A stretch of 64,000 bases of DNA, taken from contig OU696570.1 in the NCBI GenBank assembly GCA_916048095.2, positions 4,580,518 to 4,644,517 of the forward strand. Reading direction: 5' to 3'. Numbering within the stretch: position 1 is the first letter of the stretch; each line of letters begins with the position of its first letter. The translations under genes and the position numbers were made by a program. This DNA comes from Sacculina carcini (taxonomy: Eukaryota; Arthropoda; Thecostraca; Sacculinidae). A model generated the notes under the pieces. The model was not told the origin of the DNA, ran no database searches, and saw only the letters and a list, made by a program, of their open reading frames with translations. Positions 45,511-55,768 of this stretch are shown piece after piece.

Positions 45511-47141
45511 TAGCATGAAAAACCGCCCTTTGTGCGGAGCAATTCATGTAATATAATTCATACTTTTTTCATGAAAAATATTGCAAATTAAAAAAAAGTA
45601 AACTCATAAAAATGTGAACCAAATGAAAAGTCCAAATTTAATCATTTTTGTTCTAATTTTGACAAAATATTTCCCCTCAACCCGCCTCATATTCAAACCC
45701 CGTCGTGCGGAATAATTCAGAAATAAAACACGAAACAAACACAATTAGAAATGGTGAAAACTTTTCATCAGAATGTTTCCCAAACATATTTTGAACTTAA
45801 CATCATTCCCCAACACCATTTGCTCGAGTACTATTCTACTTTTACCGCTACCGCAACTTTAACCGCTATCATATATTGCGGTATCATTTAAATCCAATAT
45901 AACTTGACCCAAACCTACCAAACCCAACCCAACCACCCTAACTTGACCTAACCCAGCCTAATCTGAGGTGATCCAACTTATTAGTTTGAGATCACAAAAT
46001 GAGCCGATTCAATCATAATTTCTAATAAGAAGTTTGAGATTATCTACGCCAGGGGTCTCAAACACGCGGTCCAACAATACTTTTCTCGCAGATCGCCATT
46101 ATAGTATAGAAACCAAATAGTAAAACTGAGGGTGGGACAGACAGACACACAGCCCAAACAGTTCATTTTGTTGTTTAAATACTATATATGACATGTACAT
46201 ACACAAATGGTATGTTTTACCTATATTCTGCTACGTATTATTCCTAATACATATATCATTAGATCGCAAAATATATTTAAAGGCTCACATCATTCTCCAA
46301 AATCATTTGCTTAAGAGCTATTCTACTTTTATCGCTAGAATATTTACTGCTAGCAAAATATCATATACCTCGCTATCATTTAAACCCACTCTTTATAGAT
46401 ACATTTAATTCGCCCGTCGTGCGGAACAGTTCATAAAATATAATTAATATTCAATTCATAAAAAAATTAGTGCAAATTGAAAAAGAAAAACAAACCCACA
46501 GGAAAGTTATAGCTAATCTAAAAGTCTAAATGTGAAATTTATGTTTCAATTTAGAAAACATGTTTTTCCACAACACTATCAAAACAATGCAACCTTCTGT
46601 CATCTCTATAATTCCAGGTTAATGCTTCCGCTAAAACAGCATAAGTTGGCATTACATGATATTGCAACCCATATCCTAATGCAACTTATGCTTATGCAAC
46701 TTGAAATTAAACCAATTAAATTACACAGTTAAATTCAGTAGTTTACTTTGTTCCCAATAGCATTTTACCCGCCCGTCGTGCGGAACGTTATTGAGGACAA
46801 TAAAGCCTTTATATTCAGTAGAGTGTAGCATTAATTAAACTGTACGCAATAAAACCACACCATCCATGCTTGGAGATAATATGATGCATTCTTAATTGTG
46901 ATTGGGCTTCAGTGAAATTTAATCGGTGTATATTCCTGTGTAATCGCAAGTGCGCATAATAGCTGTCAAATTGGCAATATGTCCTTTTGACTTTACACCG
47001 CCGTAACTTCCTTCAGATACCCTTTGGAAAATTACAAATTATACCGTATTGTAGAAGAAAAGATTTCTAGAACGATGGTATAATTTATTTTTATGTGTAA
47101 CAAATAGTTACTGAGAAATAGTAGAAAAATGAATTAATTGT
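45511..47141 (+). repeat. Patchwork third copy of the repeat-family blocks
   Basis: Blocks matching 35560-36100, 36060-36500, 36600-37000 and 37200-37600 follow each other with deletions and one foreign piece. Bases 46148-46215 repeat 44628-44700 (AAATACTATATATGACATGT). A truncated degenerate module (from about 46790) is cut at AATGAATTAATT by the LTR element. Confidence 0.75.
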
Positions 47142-47849
47142 TGTTTGTTTTGTGCATTGTGTATTGTATGTTGTGCATTGAAAGTGACATAGGATAGGAT
47201 AGACGTTAGGACAGGAATTGAAGCGTAAACACATGCATCACTGTCAACACAGTGGGTTACAATACAGAACACAGCATTGGTTGCACACACGTAGACACAC
47301 ACACATACACTGTAAGACATTAAGAGAAAACCAGAGAAGCACGGGAACACGTATATATCACCCACACCAGTGTGTAAAGCTATGTGCGTGTGCCGGGCGT
47401 GTTGCATTGTGGTGACCTTGTGGTTCGTAACTAATGAGGTCGTGCACAACTTGGAGCTGCAGAATGAAGTAGGCGGCGCTAGCTAGCACTATATAAGCAC
47501 AGTGTTTTCACCATTCGGGATGGATATAGGAATAGAAGAGCAGCGGCAGCGGGAGGAGATAGGAATAGAAGAGCAGCGGCAGTATGGATATAGGAATAAG
47601 AGAACAAGAGAACAGATAGGAAGACAGACAGGAGAGACAGACTAGCAGATACAGGCAGAACAGATAGGATATAACATTGAATATAACGTTAGGACGATAG
47701 AGTTAAGAACTGCAACCTTCAATATCACGACGAAATACATTGTTTCAACAAAACTACTGTTTGGAATCGGACATCAAGCGTTATCGCGGCGCACAACGTT
47801 AAGAGGCCTGCTCCATTAGAACTATCATCACTGAAAATAAAATGTTACA
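47142..47849 (+). repeat. 5' LTR of the 3.3-kb element
   Basis: Starts TGTTTGTTTTGTGC and ends AAATGTTACA. A TATA box, ACTATATAAG, at 47488-47497 is the likely promoter and supports plus orientation. An internal 35-bp duplication, GGAATAGAAGAGCAGCGGCA, occurs at 47530 and 47563. Confidence 0.9.
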
Positions 47850-47851
47850 TT

Positions 47852-47870
47852 TGGTGCAACGTGACTCGGA
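47852..47870 (+). promoter_or_regulatory. Putative primer binding site of the 3.3-kb element
   Basis: Two T residues after the LTR end comes TGGTGCAACGTGACTCGGA. Apart from an inserted AA this matches the complement of a tRNA-His 3' end (TGGTGCCGTGACTCGGA), so a tRNA-His primer is plausible but not certain. Confidence 0.5.
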
Positions 47871-49703
47871 TCCAAGGAGGTAGATAATTTTGAAAAGAAA
47901 ACAAACATCTTCAACAGCGTGAAGACATCTTCAACAGCACCCGAAATGTATTACATCTGCTTCTGTGACTTCTGTACCTGTTACATCTGGTGCTCAAGAA
48001 AGACATCAGCAACGCATTCATCATCATTGGTGCTTCAGTATTATTTGTAAGGTACGTGGTTAATCACTGCTTTCCTATTAAGTTTTGCATTTCCTTTTTC
48101 CTTAAATAAAAAATCAGAGCCATATTTAGAGTAAAACTAAATGTCTACGATTACAAGGAACGATACATTAATGCCAGATTATCTGCACGTCTACGCCATG
48201 AATATAAACAGTATAATGATCGTATATAGCAGCAAGAAGTCGATCATTAGACAAAATGTACCCCAAGAAGACGATGGTAATAAATAAGACAAGGACGATG
48301 TGGAGAGTACGTCATTATCAGAACGACTAACACGACCTCAAACATAGCATGTAGGAGTTAATAAAGTTGAAGTTAATAAGCAGCAAAATGCACGTTGAGT
48401 AAACGAATCGAAGTTGAAAATAGAAAAAATAATGATGAAATTGATTTGATGCAATTGCAATAATGCCGAGCCAATGCAAACAAAACAGAAAATTAAGTGA
48501 AATTTTGACCGGAAACGTAAAACAAGCCTTAGCGGGGAAGACTACCAGCATAACAAACGGACTGACTGATAGACTGACGAATTGATCGGAAGAGGAGGTG
48601 AAGGTATATGCCGTTATTCTCACACACTGGTGAGAACATAAATGAAGGCAGAACGAATTATATGGTTTTCGCATATGGCAGCGAAAACACCGAAGTTAAG
48701 TTGGGGCATTTGATATGCGACTTAACGGACAGGAGATATTGAATATTTCATCTGGTAACAAGGACAGATAAAATAGTTCACAGGCGGAAGCATACAAGGA
48801 GAGTATGTATCGACATGCATAGATGGATGCATTGGAACGTGATGACACGATACGCCACTAGGTGACTGATGACTATATGACTAGATGACTGAAAGTATGA
48901 ACCGCTACTATGAAGGCATTGAAACGTCCGTGTATAAGACATTACTAAACTGTAGACAAGACACCACTAGATAATTGAATGACAATGATAGAACGGCGAG
49001 AGATTAAAATTACGGCGAAATACAGAAGAGGACACAGAGAGAAGAATTACGAAACAAGATTTACGTGAAAAATAATACATGGCTCTGCGAATACTGTTCC
49101 TATTCCGAACTAATCTTATTAATCCCACGGAATCCTACTCCTTTTCTTGATACCACGCTGATACACGACACTGAACAGCAAGTGAAAATCGACCGATTGT
49201 CCAGAACTATAAGAACATCAAGGATCGACGCAGTAAAGTTGCTCATTACCGTTGGGGGAATGACATTAGAAGATGTACATGGTGCTCTACAATGTGAACA
49301 AGGAACTACCGTCAGCATTCATGCGTGAAACCGGCCAAGCCAAACTCCGAAGTGACAAAAGCTGGCGACAGTATCCTGATTACGTATATCTGTGCGATGA
49401 CATCTGTGAACAACATCAGCCGAAATCATCCACCATGTACGAGGTACCAAGAAGCCAAGTACTCATCGGAACGCGTGCAAATAAACAACAACCGCGGGGC
49501 TCAATTGTACAAATTCTCGTCAATTGAAGATCATCACACGTCTTCAATGAAAACCCACTTCTGACCACACAATATAATGGCCGTGTATAAGCTCTAGTGG
49601 CTCGCATTCGCTCGATTGACCTCGCAGTTGTGGTGTAACAATGTTTATATTTCATGCGGTGCTGTATATAAATTGTATTTTCATATCTTTATTTAGTAAT
49701 CGT
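47871..49703 (+). other. Internal region of the 3.3-kb LTR element
   Basis: No recognisable gene. The region is purine-rich, with many ACAAGGA/GACGAT patches. Short overlapping frames (49065-49328, 49273-49527) show no known motifs. No polypurine tract is visible before the 3' LTR. Confidence 0.7.
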
Positions 49704-50412
49704 TGTTTGTTTTGTGCATTGTGTATTGTATGTTGTGCATTGAAAGTGACATAGGATAGGATAGACGTTAGGACAGGAATTGAAGCGTAAACACATGCAT
49801 CACTGTCAACACAGTGGGTTACAATACAGAACACAGCATTGGTTGCACACACGTAGACACACACACATACACTGTAAGACATTAAGAGAAAACCAGAGAA
49901 GCACGGGAACACGTATATATCACCCACACCAGTGTGTAAAGCTATGTGCGTGTGCCGGGCGTGTTGCATTGTGGTGACCTTGTGGTTCGTAACTAATGAG
50001 GTCGTGCACAACTTGGAGCTGCAGAATGAAGTAGGCGGCGCTAGCTAGCACTATATAAGCACAGTGTTTTCACCATTCGGGATGGATATAGGAATAGAAG
50101 AGCAGCGGCAGCGGGAGGAGATAGGAATAGAAGAGCAGCGGCAGTATGGATATAGGAATAGGAGAACAAGAGAACAGATAGGAAGACAGACAGGAGAGAC
50201 AGACTAGCAGATACAGGCAGAACAGATAGGATATAACATTGAATATAACGTTAGGACGATAGAGTTAAGAACTGCAACCTTCAATATCACGACGAAATAC
50301 ATTGTTTCAACAAAACTACTGTTTGGAATCGGACATCAAGCGTTATCGCGGCGCACAACGTTAAGAGGCCTGCTTCACTAGAATTGTCATCACTGAAGAC
50401 AACAATGTTACA
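49704..50412 (+). repeat. 3' LTR of the 3.3-kb element, mosaic end
   Basis: Identical to the 5' LTR over about the first 660 bp apart from one base (AATAAGAG/AATAGGAG). The last 45-50 bp then carry roughly nine differences and an indel before the shared ATGTTACA end. Confidence 0.85.
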
Positions 50413-50896
50413 CAAGGGCTGTAATATCGGTGTAATCCAAAAAATAACAACTGTATGAATATGATGCATTAGTGGAAGCATTAACCGGGAATTATGAGAT
50501 AATATGATAATGGTGTATAATTATATCGCATTATGCAACAAATGTGAATTAAGCTGCATTACAGTTTGGTCCCGATACTATATTGGCGGTTTGAGAGAAA
50601 AGTATTGGTGGGCCGCGTGTTTGGGACCCCTGGGGTAGATAATCTCAGTCTTCTGATTACAAATTATGATCGCATCAGTATATTTTGTGATCACAAACTA
50701 ATAAGTTAAATCACCTCAGACTAGGCTGAGAGCGGTCGATATTGAATGGTTGGGTTGGGTTGGGTAGGTTTGACTCAGGTTATATTGGGTTTTAATGATA
50801 GCGGAAAATATATAAATTTTAACAATAAATATTATAGCGGTAAAAGTGAAATAGTACTTGAGCAAATGATATTGGGGAATGATGTTAAGTAATAAA
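50413..50896 (-). repeat. Inverted fragment of the repeat-family block
   Basis: Reverse complement of about 40445-40935 (ATTACAGCCCTTG at one end, ACTTAACATCATTCCCCAAT at the other). It joins the LTR element to the hAT element. Confidence 0.85.
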
Positions 50897-51438
50897 TAGG
50901 GTGACCTTTTGTTGCAAATGCAACTTTTTTATCATAGACTCTACTCATCCTGAAAAGCCCAAAAATACATTTATTTTATATCTGAGGTAAGTATTGACTG
51001 AGTTATAAATGCAACTTTTTGCAACTTTTGGTTTTTAGCGCAACTTTTGCAACTTTTCGTTTTTAACGCAACTTTTGCAATTTATTCGTTTTTGAGGGCA
51101 AGTTTTTTGGCTTGAGAACAAGTTTTTGCACTTTATGATCAGTTTTTACACTTCCAATACAGTTTTTATTTCTTGAAGCTGTTTAATACAAATAAAATGG
51201 ACGCATTGTCAATGCAAACTAAATACATGTGTTTGAAAGGCGTGATGTACCCGTGTGAGTTGGTAGGCATTATGTGTGCGCGTGAGTGTGTGCGCCCACA
51301 TCGACAAAGAGGAGCGCTCTGATTGACATAGACACGTGCATTTGTCCATCTAAAATTCACAATGGGTTGATAGGGTAACGGTTGAATGCTGGTTAGTGCG
51401 CTGGTGATAGTTTGTGGGTGTGTCTGTTGATTGTTCAT

Positions 51439-51588
51439 AATGACCAAGTGTGCTTCATCCAAGAAGGCTAAATGCCAAGCCATTGTGCAAAGGTATCCCG
51501 AGGAATTCCAGCGTACGCCCAAAGGAGATTTGTTTGCAAATACTGTGTATGTTCGGTAGACGGAGAGAGGAAATCTCGTCGCAGTAAG
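51439..51588 (+). pseudogene. hAT transposase exon 1, BED-like zinc finger
   Basis: The sequence starts MTKCASSKKAKCQAIVQRYP, EEFQRTPKG and, after a one-base shift, continues RFVCKYCVCSVDGERKSRR to a consensus GTAAGT donor at 51584. The C-X2-C with the preceding basic stretch fits the DNA-binding BED finger at the N terminus of hAT transposases. The shift in frame indicates decay. Confidence 0.6.
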
Positions 51589-51627
51589 TAACCGCCTCTG
51601 AACTGTGATCTCTTGTGAATATATATT

Positions 51628-52200
51628 GTGTTGTCGTCCCCCATTGTGTCGCTCGCCAGACCCGGGATGGCTGTAACACCCGTCTCCAGTGTGAACAGCC
51701 AAGTAGCCATTGAGCACATAGATGACGCTGTCAAAAGAGTCGACGTTCAACGAAGCAAGGTTGTCCTGCTCATTTCAGATGCTGCCAGGTACATGGTGAG
51801 TGCAGGCAACACATTGAAGAAGCTTTACCCGCGCCTTTCTCATGTCATCTGTGTTGCACACCCTTTACACAACTGTGCTGAAAAGGTCCGAGCCAAGTTT
51901 CCCAGTGTAGACACACTCATCGCTCGAGTGAAGGCTGATACTACGAAAAATCGGGGTCGCCAAAACGCATTCAATGCCATAGGATGTCCACCGCAACCTG
52001 TTGTCACACGATGGGCAAGTTGGTTGAACGCGGCGTCTCATTACGCAGAAAATTTGCCAGAGGTTAAAGAGATTGTTTCTGGATTCGAAGGAGGTCTTTT
52101 GGTGTCTCGAGCCAAGGAGGCACTTGGGAATGCAACAATCATCGAAGACCTGGCTGCGATCAAGCGGAACCACGTTGAGCTCGCTCAATTGTTTCCCTGA
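51628..52200 (+). pseudogene. hAT transposase, catalytic-core fragment
   Basis: The coding part begins around VAIEHIDDAVKRVDVQRSKV and includes VVLLISDAARYMVSAGNTLK (carrying a catalytic-type aspartate), LYPRLSHVICVAHPLHNCAE (the C..H motif after it) and VVTRWASWLNAA (the conserved RW). It is the RNase H-like middle of a ZBED-type hAT transposase. The part before it, with the first catalytic aspartate, is missing. A stop at 52198-52200 separates it from the C-terminal piece. Confidence 0.85.
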
Positions 52201-52205
52201 GTCGA

Positions 52206-52547
52206 AAGCCCCTATTACACATTAATGAAAGCGTTCAGTATTTGACCAAGCTGAAATTGGGTGAAGATGCTGATCTCAAACAATATCTCACCAAAAGGAT
52301 CGAGAAAAACACAGACCTGAAGGCCATTCTGAAGTACGAGCGCAGTGACATCTCACCAGCGCTGTATGTGAGTCTGCAGCATTGTCAGGCAACATATGTT
52401 TCAGTTGAAAGGTGCTTCAGCATGCTGAACAAGTTGCTTGCAGACAACCGGAACTTTGATAGAAAAAATGTGGAGGCCTATTTGAGGATGTATTACATTT
52501 CTTCTGACTGTTTATGTATTCGCATACAAATATATTTTGTGCTTTAA
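52206..52547 (+). pseudogene. hAT transposase C-terminal dimerisation domain
   Basis: The frame reads LTKLKLGEDADLKQYLTKRI and then the hAT dimerisation block: YVSLQHCQATYVSVERCFSM with NKLLADNRNFDRKNVEAYL. This corresponds to the conserved (S/T)..VER.FS...L...R..L region, which includes the last catalytic glutamate. It is out of frame with the preceding piece and the large helical insertion domain is lacking, so the transposase is inactive. Confidence 0.85.
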
Positions 52548-53711
52548 GTTATTCTTACTCTTTATACAGTTGTATCTGGTTTTGATTAATCTGGAGCAAA
52601 CTAGATTGCATTCTGAATATCAAATTTAGAGCAACAACGCTAGCATATGGCTCTTGCATCAATTTGGGATATTCGTTAGTGGCTTGATTAACTTAAACAT
52701 GACGCTAAATGTATTGATATTTAAAAAAACAATGACATTGAAATTCAACAACGGAATAATACTTCGTCACGATCAATATACATATATTTTAGGGTCCGCG
52801 CTCAAAGAAAAACAAATTTCATGACAAAATACTTGAACATGCTAAAGTTAACAGGAACTTATCCCAAAATCTTCATACTCAAAATCTTAGAACATTTGTC
52901 AAACAATTCGTTATTCGAACATTCACAACCATTTTTAGTGGTTTTTTCGAAAACAAATTAGTGCAACTTTTTAGCGCAACTTTTTGAATTTTTAGCGCAA
53001 CTTTTTGAAATTTTTAGCGCAACTTTTCTTGATTTTTAGCGCAACAAAAGGTCACCCTAGTTATGACTGTTTCGTCGTATCGCATGTGTTGATGGGAATA
53101 ATATAATTCAGTAGGTTACTACGTTGCTAAAACGCCAATCATCATTATGGTCAAATTAGCTGCTGTGACTGCTGGACTTATGGATGTCTTCATTTAGACA
53201 TCATTATGTACAGTTTAACTGCTCACGTGACTCATAACTTGCTGAAACCTGACCAACCGCTATAAAGCTCGTAATTACAATTCAATTCGCTTGTAATTTA
53301 ATTTAATTCCTGTCTATGAACTATTATAATATACTTCAACATATTAACTTCAATTAAAAATTGGCAATTCGAAAATGTGCCGGAGATATTTGGCATGTAT
53401 GGTATGAGTCGAACACTAATGGAGAAGTGAGGCATTCATTATAGTTTATCAGTCGATTGCGATGTTGTTTGATGCACGTACTCACTCTTACTTTGCTTTC
53501 TTTGCACTTTGCTCTTGTTTACATTCCTTCTTAGATACTTTGATTCTAAATTTCAGTTTTTTACCCCGTTAACGAAATAGGACCAAGTTCAAATAAATGC
53601 AAATTACGAAACAATCACGAAATACAAATGGCCACTATGAGCCATGAAAGGCAGCTCTGAAAATTTTTGGATTTACAATTTAGTCACATTACGGAATATA
53701 TTGTGAAGTTT

Positions 53712-54985
53712 GAATAGAACGCTTAAACATTTTCTAAGTTGAATCGAGCATAGCCCTGTAATATTTTGTTTACAGTTAATATATAATTATGTGATTTGAA
53801 CTCACTGTTGAAGCGTTCGAGTACGTCGTCATCATTTACGCATGAATGATAGAAGTAACTTGATAGCAGAAATCAGTCTTAGGTTTTACATGCCATGAAA
53901 GCATGCACGAGTATTTGATCATACATTATACATTTTCACCCACTATACCTTTACAAAATCAATTTCGGAATAATCAATATCGATTTCGGAATAATCAACA
54001 GCAATGGTGTATATTTAAAGTGTATATGTAAATGATATATATATATATTTTGATAAACCCTGATCTTGCCATGTATATTAATATACATGGCAAGATAGTA
54101 ATAAAATATAATAAATCTTTGAACATGCACAATTATTATGAGACCAATTTCTGCGGATATTAGTTGAATGACGCTTCTGATAACCTCTCCTAATGTGTTT
54201 AATCGAAACTCATTCTTAGGTAAGGTTTATCTTAGAACAGCCACGTTTTTGACGTCAGACTTAAGAGATGACCACTGTTTTTCAATGGCACAAACATCAA
54301 GGAATAAGGTGGTAAACGCAATTAATGATGCATTGAGAATTCAGCTTCTTCGAATAAAGATTCGACTTCAAAATGACAAGGAGCATTACCAATAATGAGC
54401 AATACTCCAGTGTGTAATCTGAAGAAAGCCTCTCGAAGACACTTTCGAACAGTGGCGGCGCCAAGGGGGGATCCAGCTCCCCGAAAATATGCCAACCCCC
54501 CTAAGTCACACCGAAAATCATAATTTCTTCATAATCTAATCATAAAATCAATTTCTTACCGCTGTAAATGAAGTGGTGTAATTATGGCTCAAGTTCGAGG
54601 ATTGAATCAGTGTCCCCAGTCTCTTATTATAATATTATGTAGTCAGCGTTCGAGTGTAGCTCTTCATGATTCGCCAAGCCCCCTCAACCTTTACCTTAAC
54701 CCCCTTCAGCTACCCATCGAAAAATTCTTGCGCCGCCAATGCTTCCGAATAAACCCTTTGGCAATACTCATATTAAATCTTCCACGCATGATTTAGTGCT
54801 AAATCAAACCGATCCTACTGATAAATACGATCAAATACACGTTGGCTCCTCAATTTTCTGCTGATATTGCTGAACATCTGGTTCTTCTTGTTGATTTTGC
54901 AATATTTCTTGAGATAAACAAATTGAAATTGGTTTCATATAAGAACAATATGGCAAAAGTTTGAGGTTCGTATTGAGGAAGCTGC
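53712..54985. other. 1.27-kb segment present in E2 but not in E1
   Basis: E1 joins TTGTGAAGTTT to GCTGCATAGCAAAAT directly at about 17140, whereas E2 has this segment between them. It holds TTTCGGAATAATCAA repeats like those at 18170 in the element, and a 75-codon plus-strand frame (54168-54395, VFNRNSFLGKVYLRTATF) of unknown nature. It also holds a MITE. It lacks terminal repeats of its own, so a deletion in E1 is as likely as an insertion in E2. Confidence 0.6.
54442..54749. mobile_element. hAT-type MITE with 8-bp target duplication
   Basis: Ends CAGTGGCGGCGCCAAG (from 54450) and CTTGCGCCGCCAATG (to 54741) are near-perfect inverted repeats. Flanking 8-mers CTTTCGAA and CTTCCGAA differ by one base, the expected hAT target-site duplication. 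The interior is C-rich in AACCCCC/GCCCCCT runs and does not code. Confidence 0.85.
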
Positions 54986-55035
54986 ATAGCAAAATATATT
55001 GTTTTCATGATTATTAGCATGCTCGGGTTCAAATC

Positions 55036-55273
55036 TAACTTTTTATAGTGAACATTAATCCATCTAAATGACGTCTCACATATTCAGTACTAACATTGTA
55101 CAGCTCAAAACGTCCCCACACAGCCGCTGTCAGCTCTTTCAGCCTAATTTTAGGATTTGTTGACTTCAATAATTCCAGGTTTTCTGATGCAATTTTGTAA
55201 TGACTAATTCCTCTTTTTTTCTTATACCCATCAAATGTGCAATTAATCCAGTCGTATGCAGTAGACCGGTGAT
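55036..55273 (-). CDS. Conserved unknown frame in the E2 body
   Basis: Counterpart of 17204-17455: NHRSTAYDWINCTFDGYKKK, LRLKELTAAV-like core, RRHLDGLMFTIKS. A 9-bp deletion removes three residues without breaking the frame. Family unknown. Confidence 0.4.
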
Positions 55274-55519
55274 TCTCAAAGTGTATGTGGTGAAGAAGAA
55301 GGCGGTAGGCGGGCGGCAGGGTGGCATGAAGAACAATTGTAATTTACCTTTTCTTCTTTCCAAGCAAAGAAGCCGACAGAAAATTACTGACCGCGGGCAT
55401 CTACGACTTCTTAGTGAATTTCAGCCTGATGTTGAGAAGCTGATGCTCTGCACCAAGCACATCCATCCCATTCATATCTGGTGTGAGACAATGAACGTTG
55501 CTGGCGGAAGGCTTATTTA

Positions 55520-55768
55520 CTATTCCATACTGCTGAAACGGTAAGAGTTGCAAAAAAATTGGTTGACTAAATTTGGTTTCATTTGTGAAATACAAATTTC
55601 TGTTTGTTTCCATATATGTGGGTGTGGGGTGGGAGGCACTGGGAATTTACCGGGGAGCCAATGAACGCCAGTTTGGGAACCACTGCAGTAGACTGTTTCA
55701 CATGGAGTTTTGCTGCAGTCTTTACAGTTTCCACTACGGTTACGGTTAAAATCCTCACAAAATCGCAT
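55520..55768 (-). CDS. Conserved Cys-containing unknown frame in the E2 body
   Basis: Counterpart of 17698-17976: MRFCEDFNRNRSGNCKDCSK, TPCETVYC and WLPGKFPVPPTPHPHIWKQT. Open in both copies with few substitutions. Strand choice is not secure because an overlapping plus-strand frame (55200-55544) is also open. Confidence 0.35.
   Translation of the reverse strand: MRFCEDFNRNRSGNCKDCSKTPCETVYCSGSQTGVHWLPGKFPVPPTPHPHIWKQTEICISQMKPNLVNQFFCNSYRFSSME

Larger units (their letters stand above)
47142..50412 (+). mobile_element. Non-autonomous LTR retrotransposon (3.3 kb)
   Basis: It is delimited by direct repeats of 708 and 709 bp with TG...CA ends, a primer-site candidate after the first, and a 1.85-kb internal region. 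The longest internal frame is 87 codons (49065-49328), with no gag, protease, RT or integrase motifs. No target duplication is present, and the two flanks come from different parts of the repeat family, so at least one boundary was rearranged after insertion. Confidence 0.85.
50897..53059 (+). mobile_element. hAT DNA transposon
   Basis: Perfect 19-bp terminal inverted repeats: TAGGGTGACCTTTTGTTGC at 50897-50915 and its reverse complement at 53041-53059. Both ends carry clustered subterminal repeats around TTTTTAGCGCAACTTTT (51010-51080 and 52960-53045), probably transposase-binding sites. It contains a broken transposase gene. The flanking 8-mers GTAATAAA and GTTATGAC match at only 5 of 8 positions, so no clear target duplication remains. 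Confidence 0.85.

Noticed and set aside
51166..51750. 194-codon minus-strand frame in the hAT element
   Set aside because: It is antisense to the BED exon and catalytic core of the transposase and has no recognisable domain.
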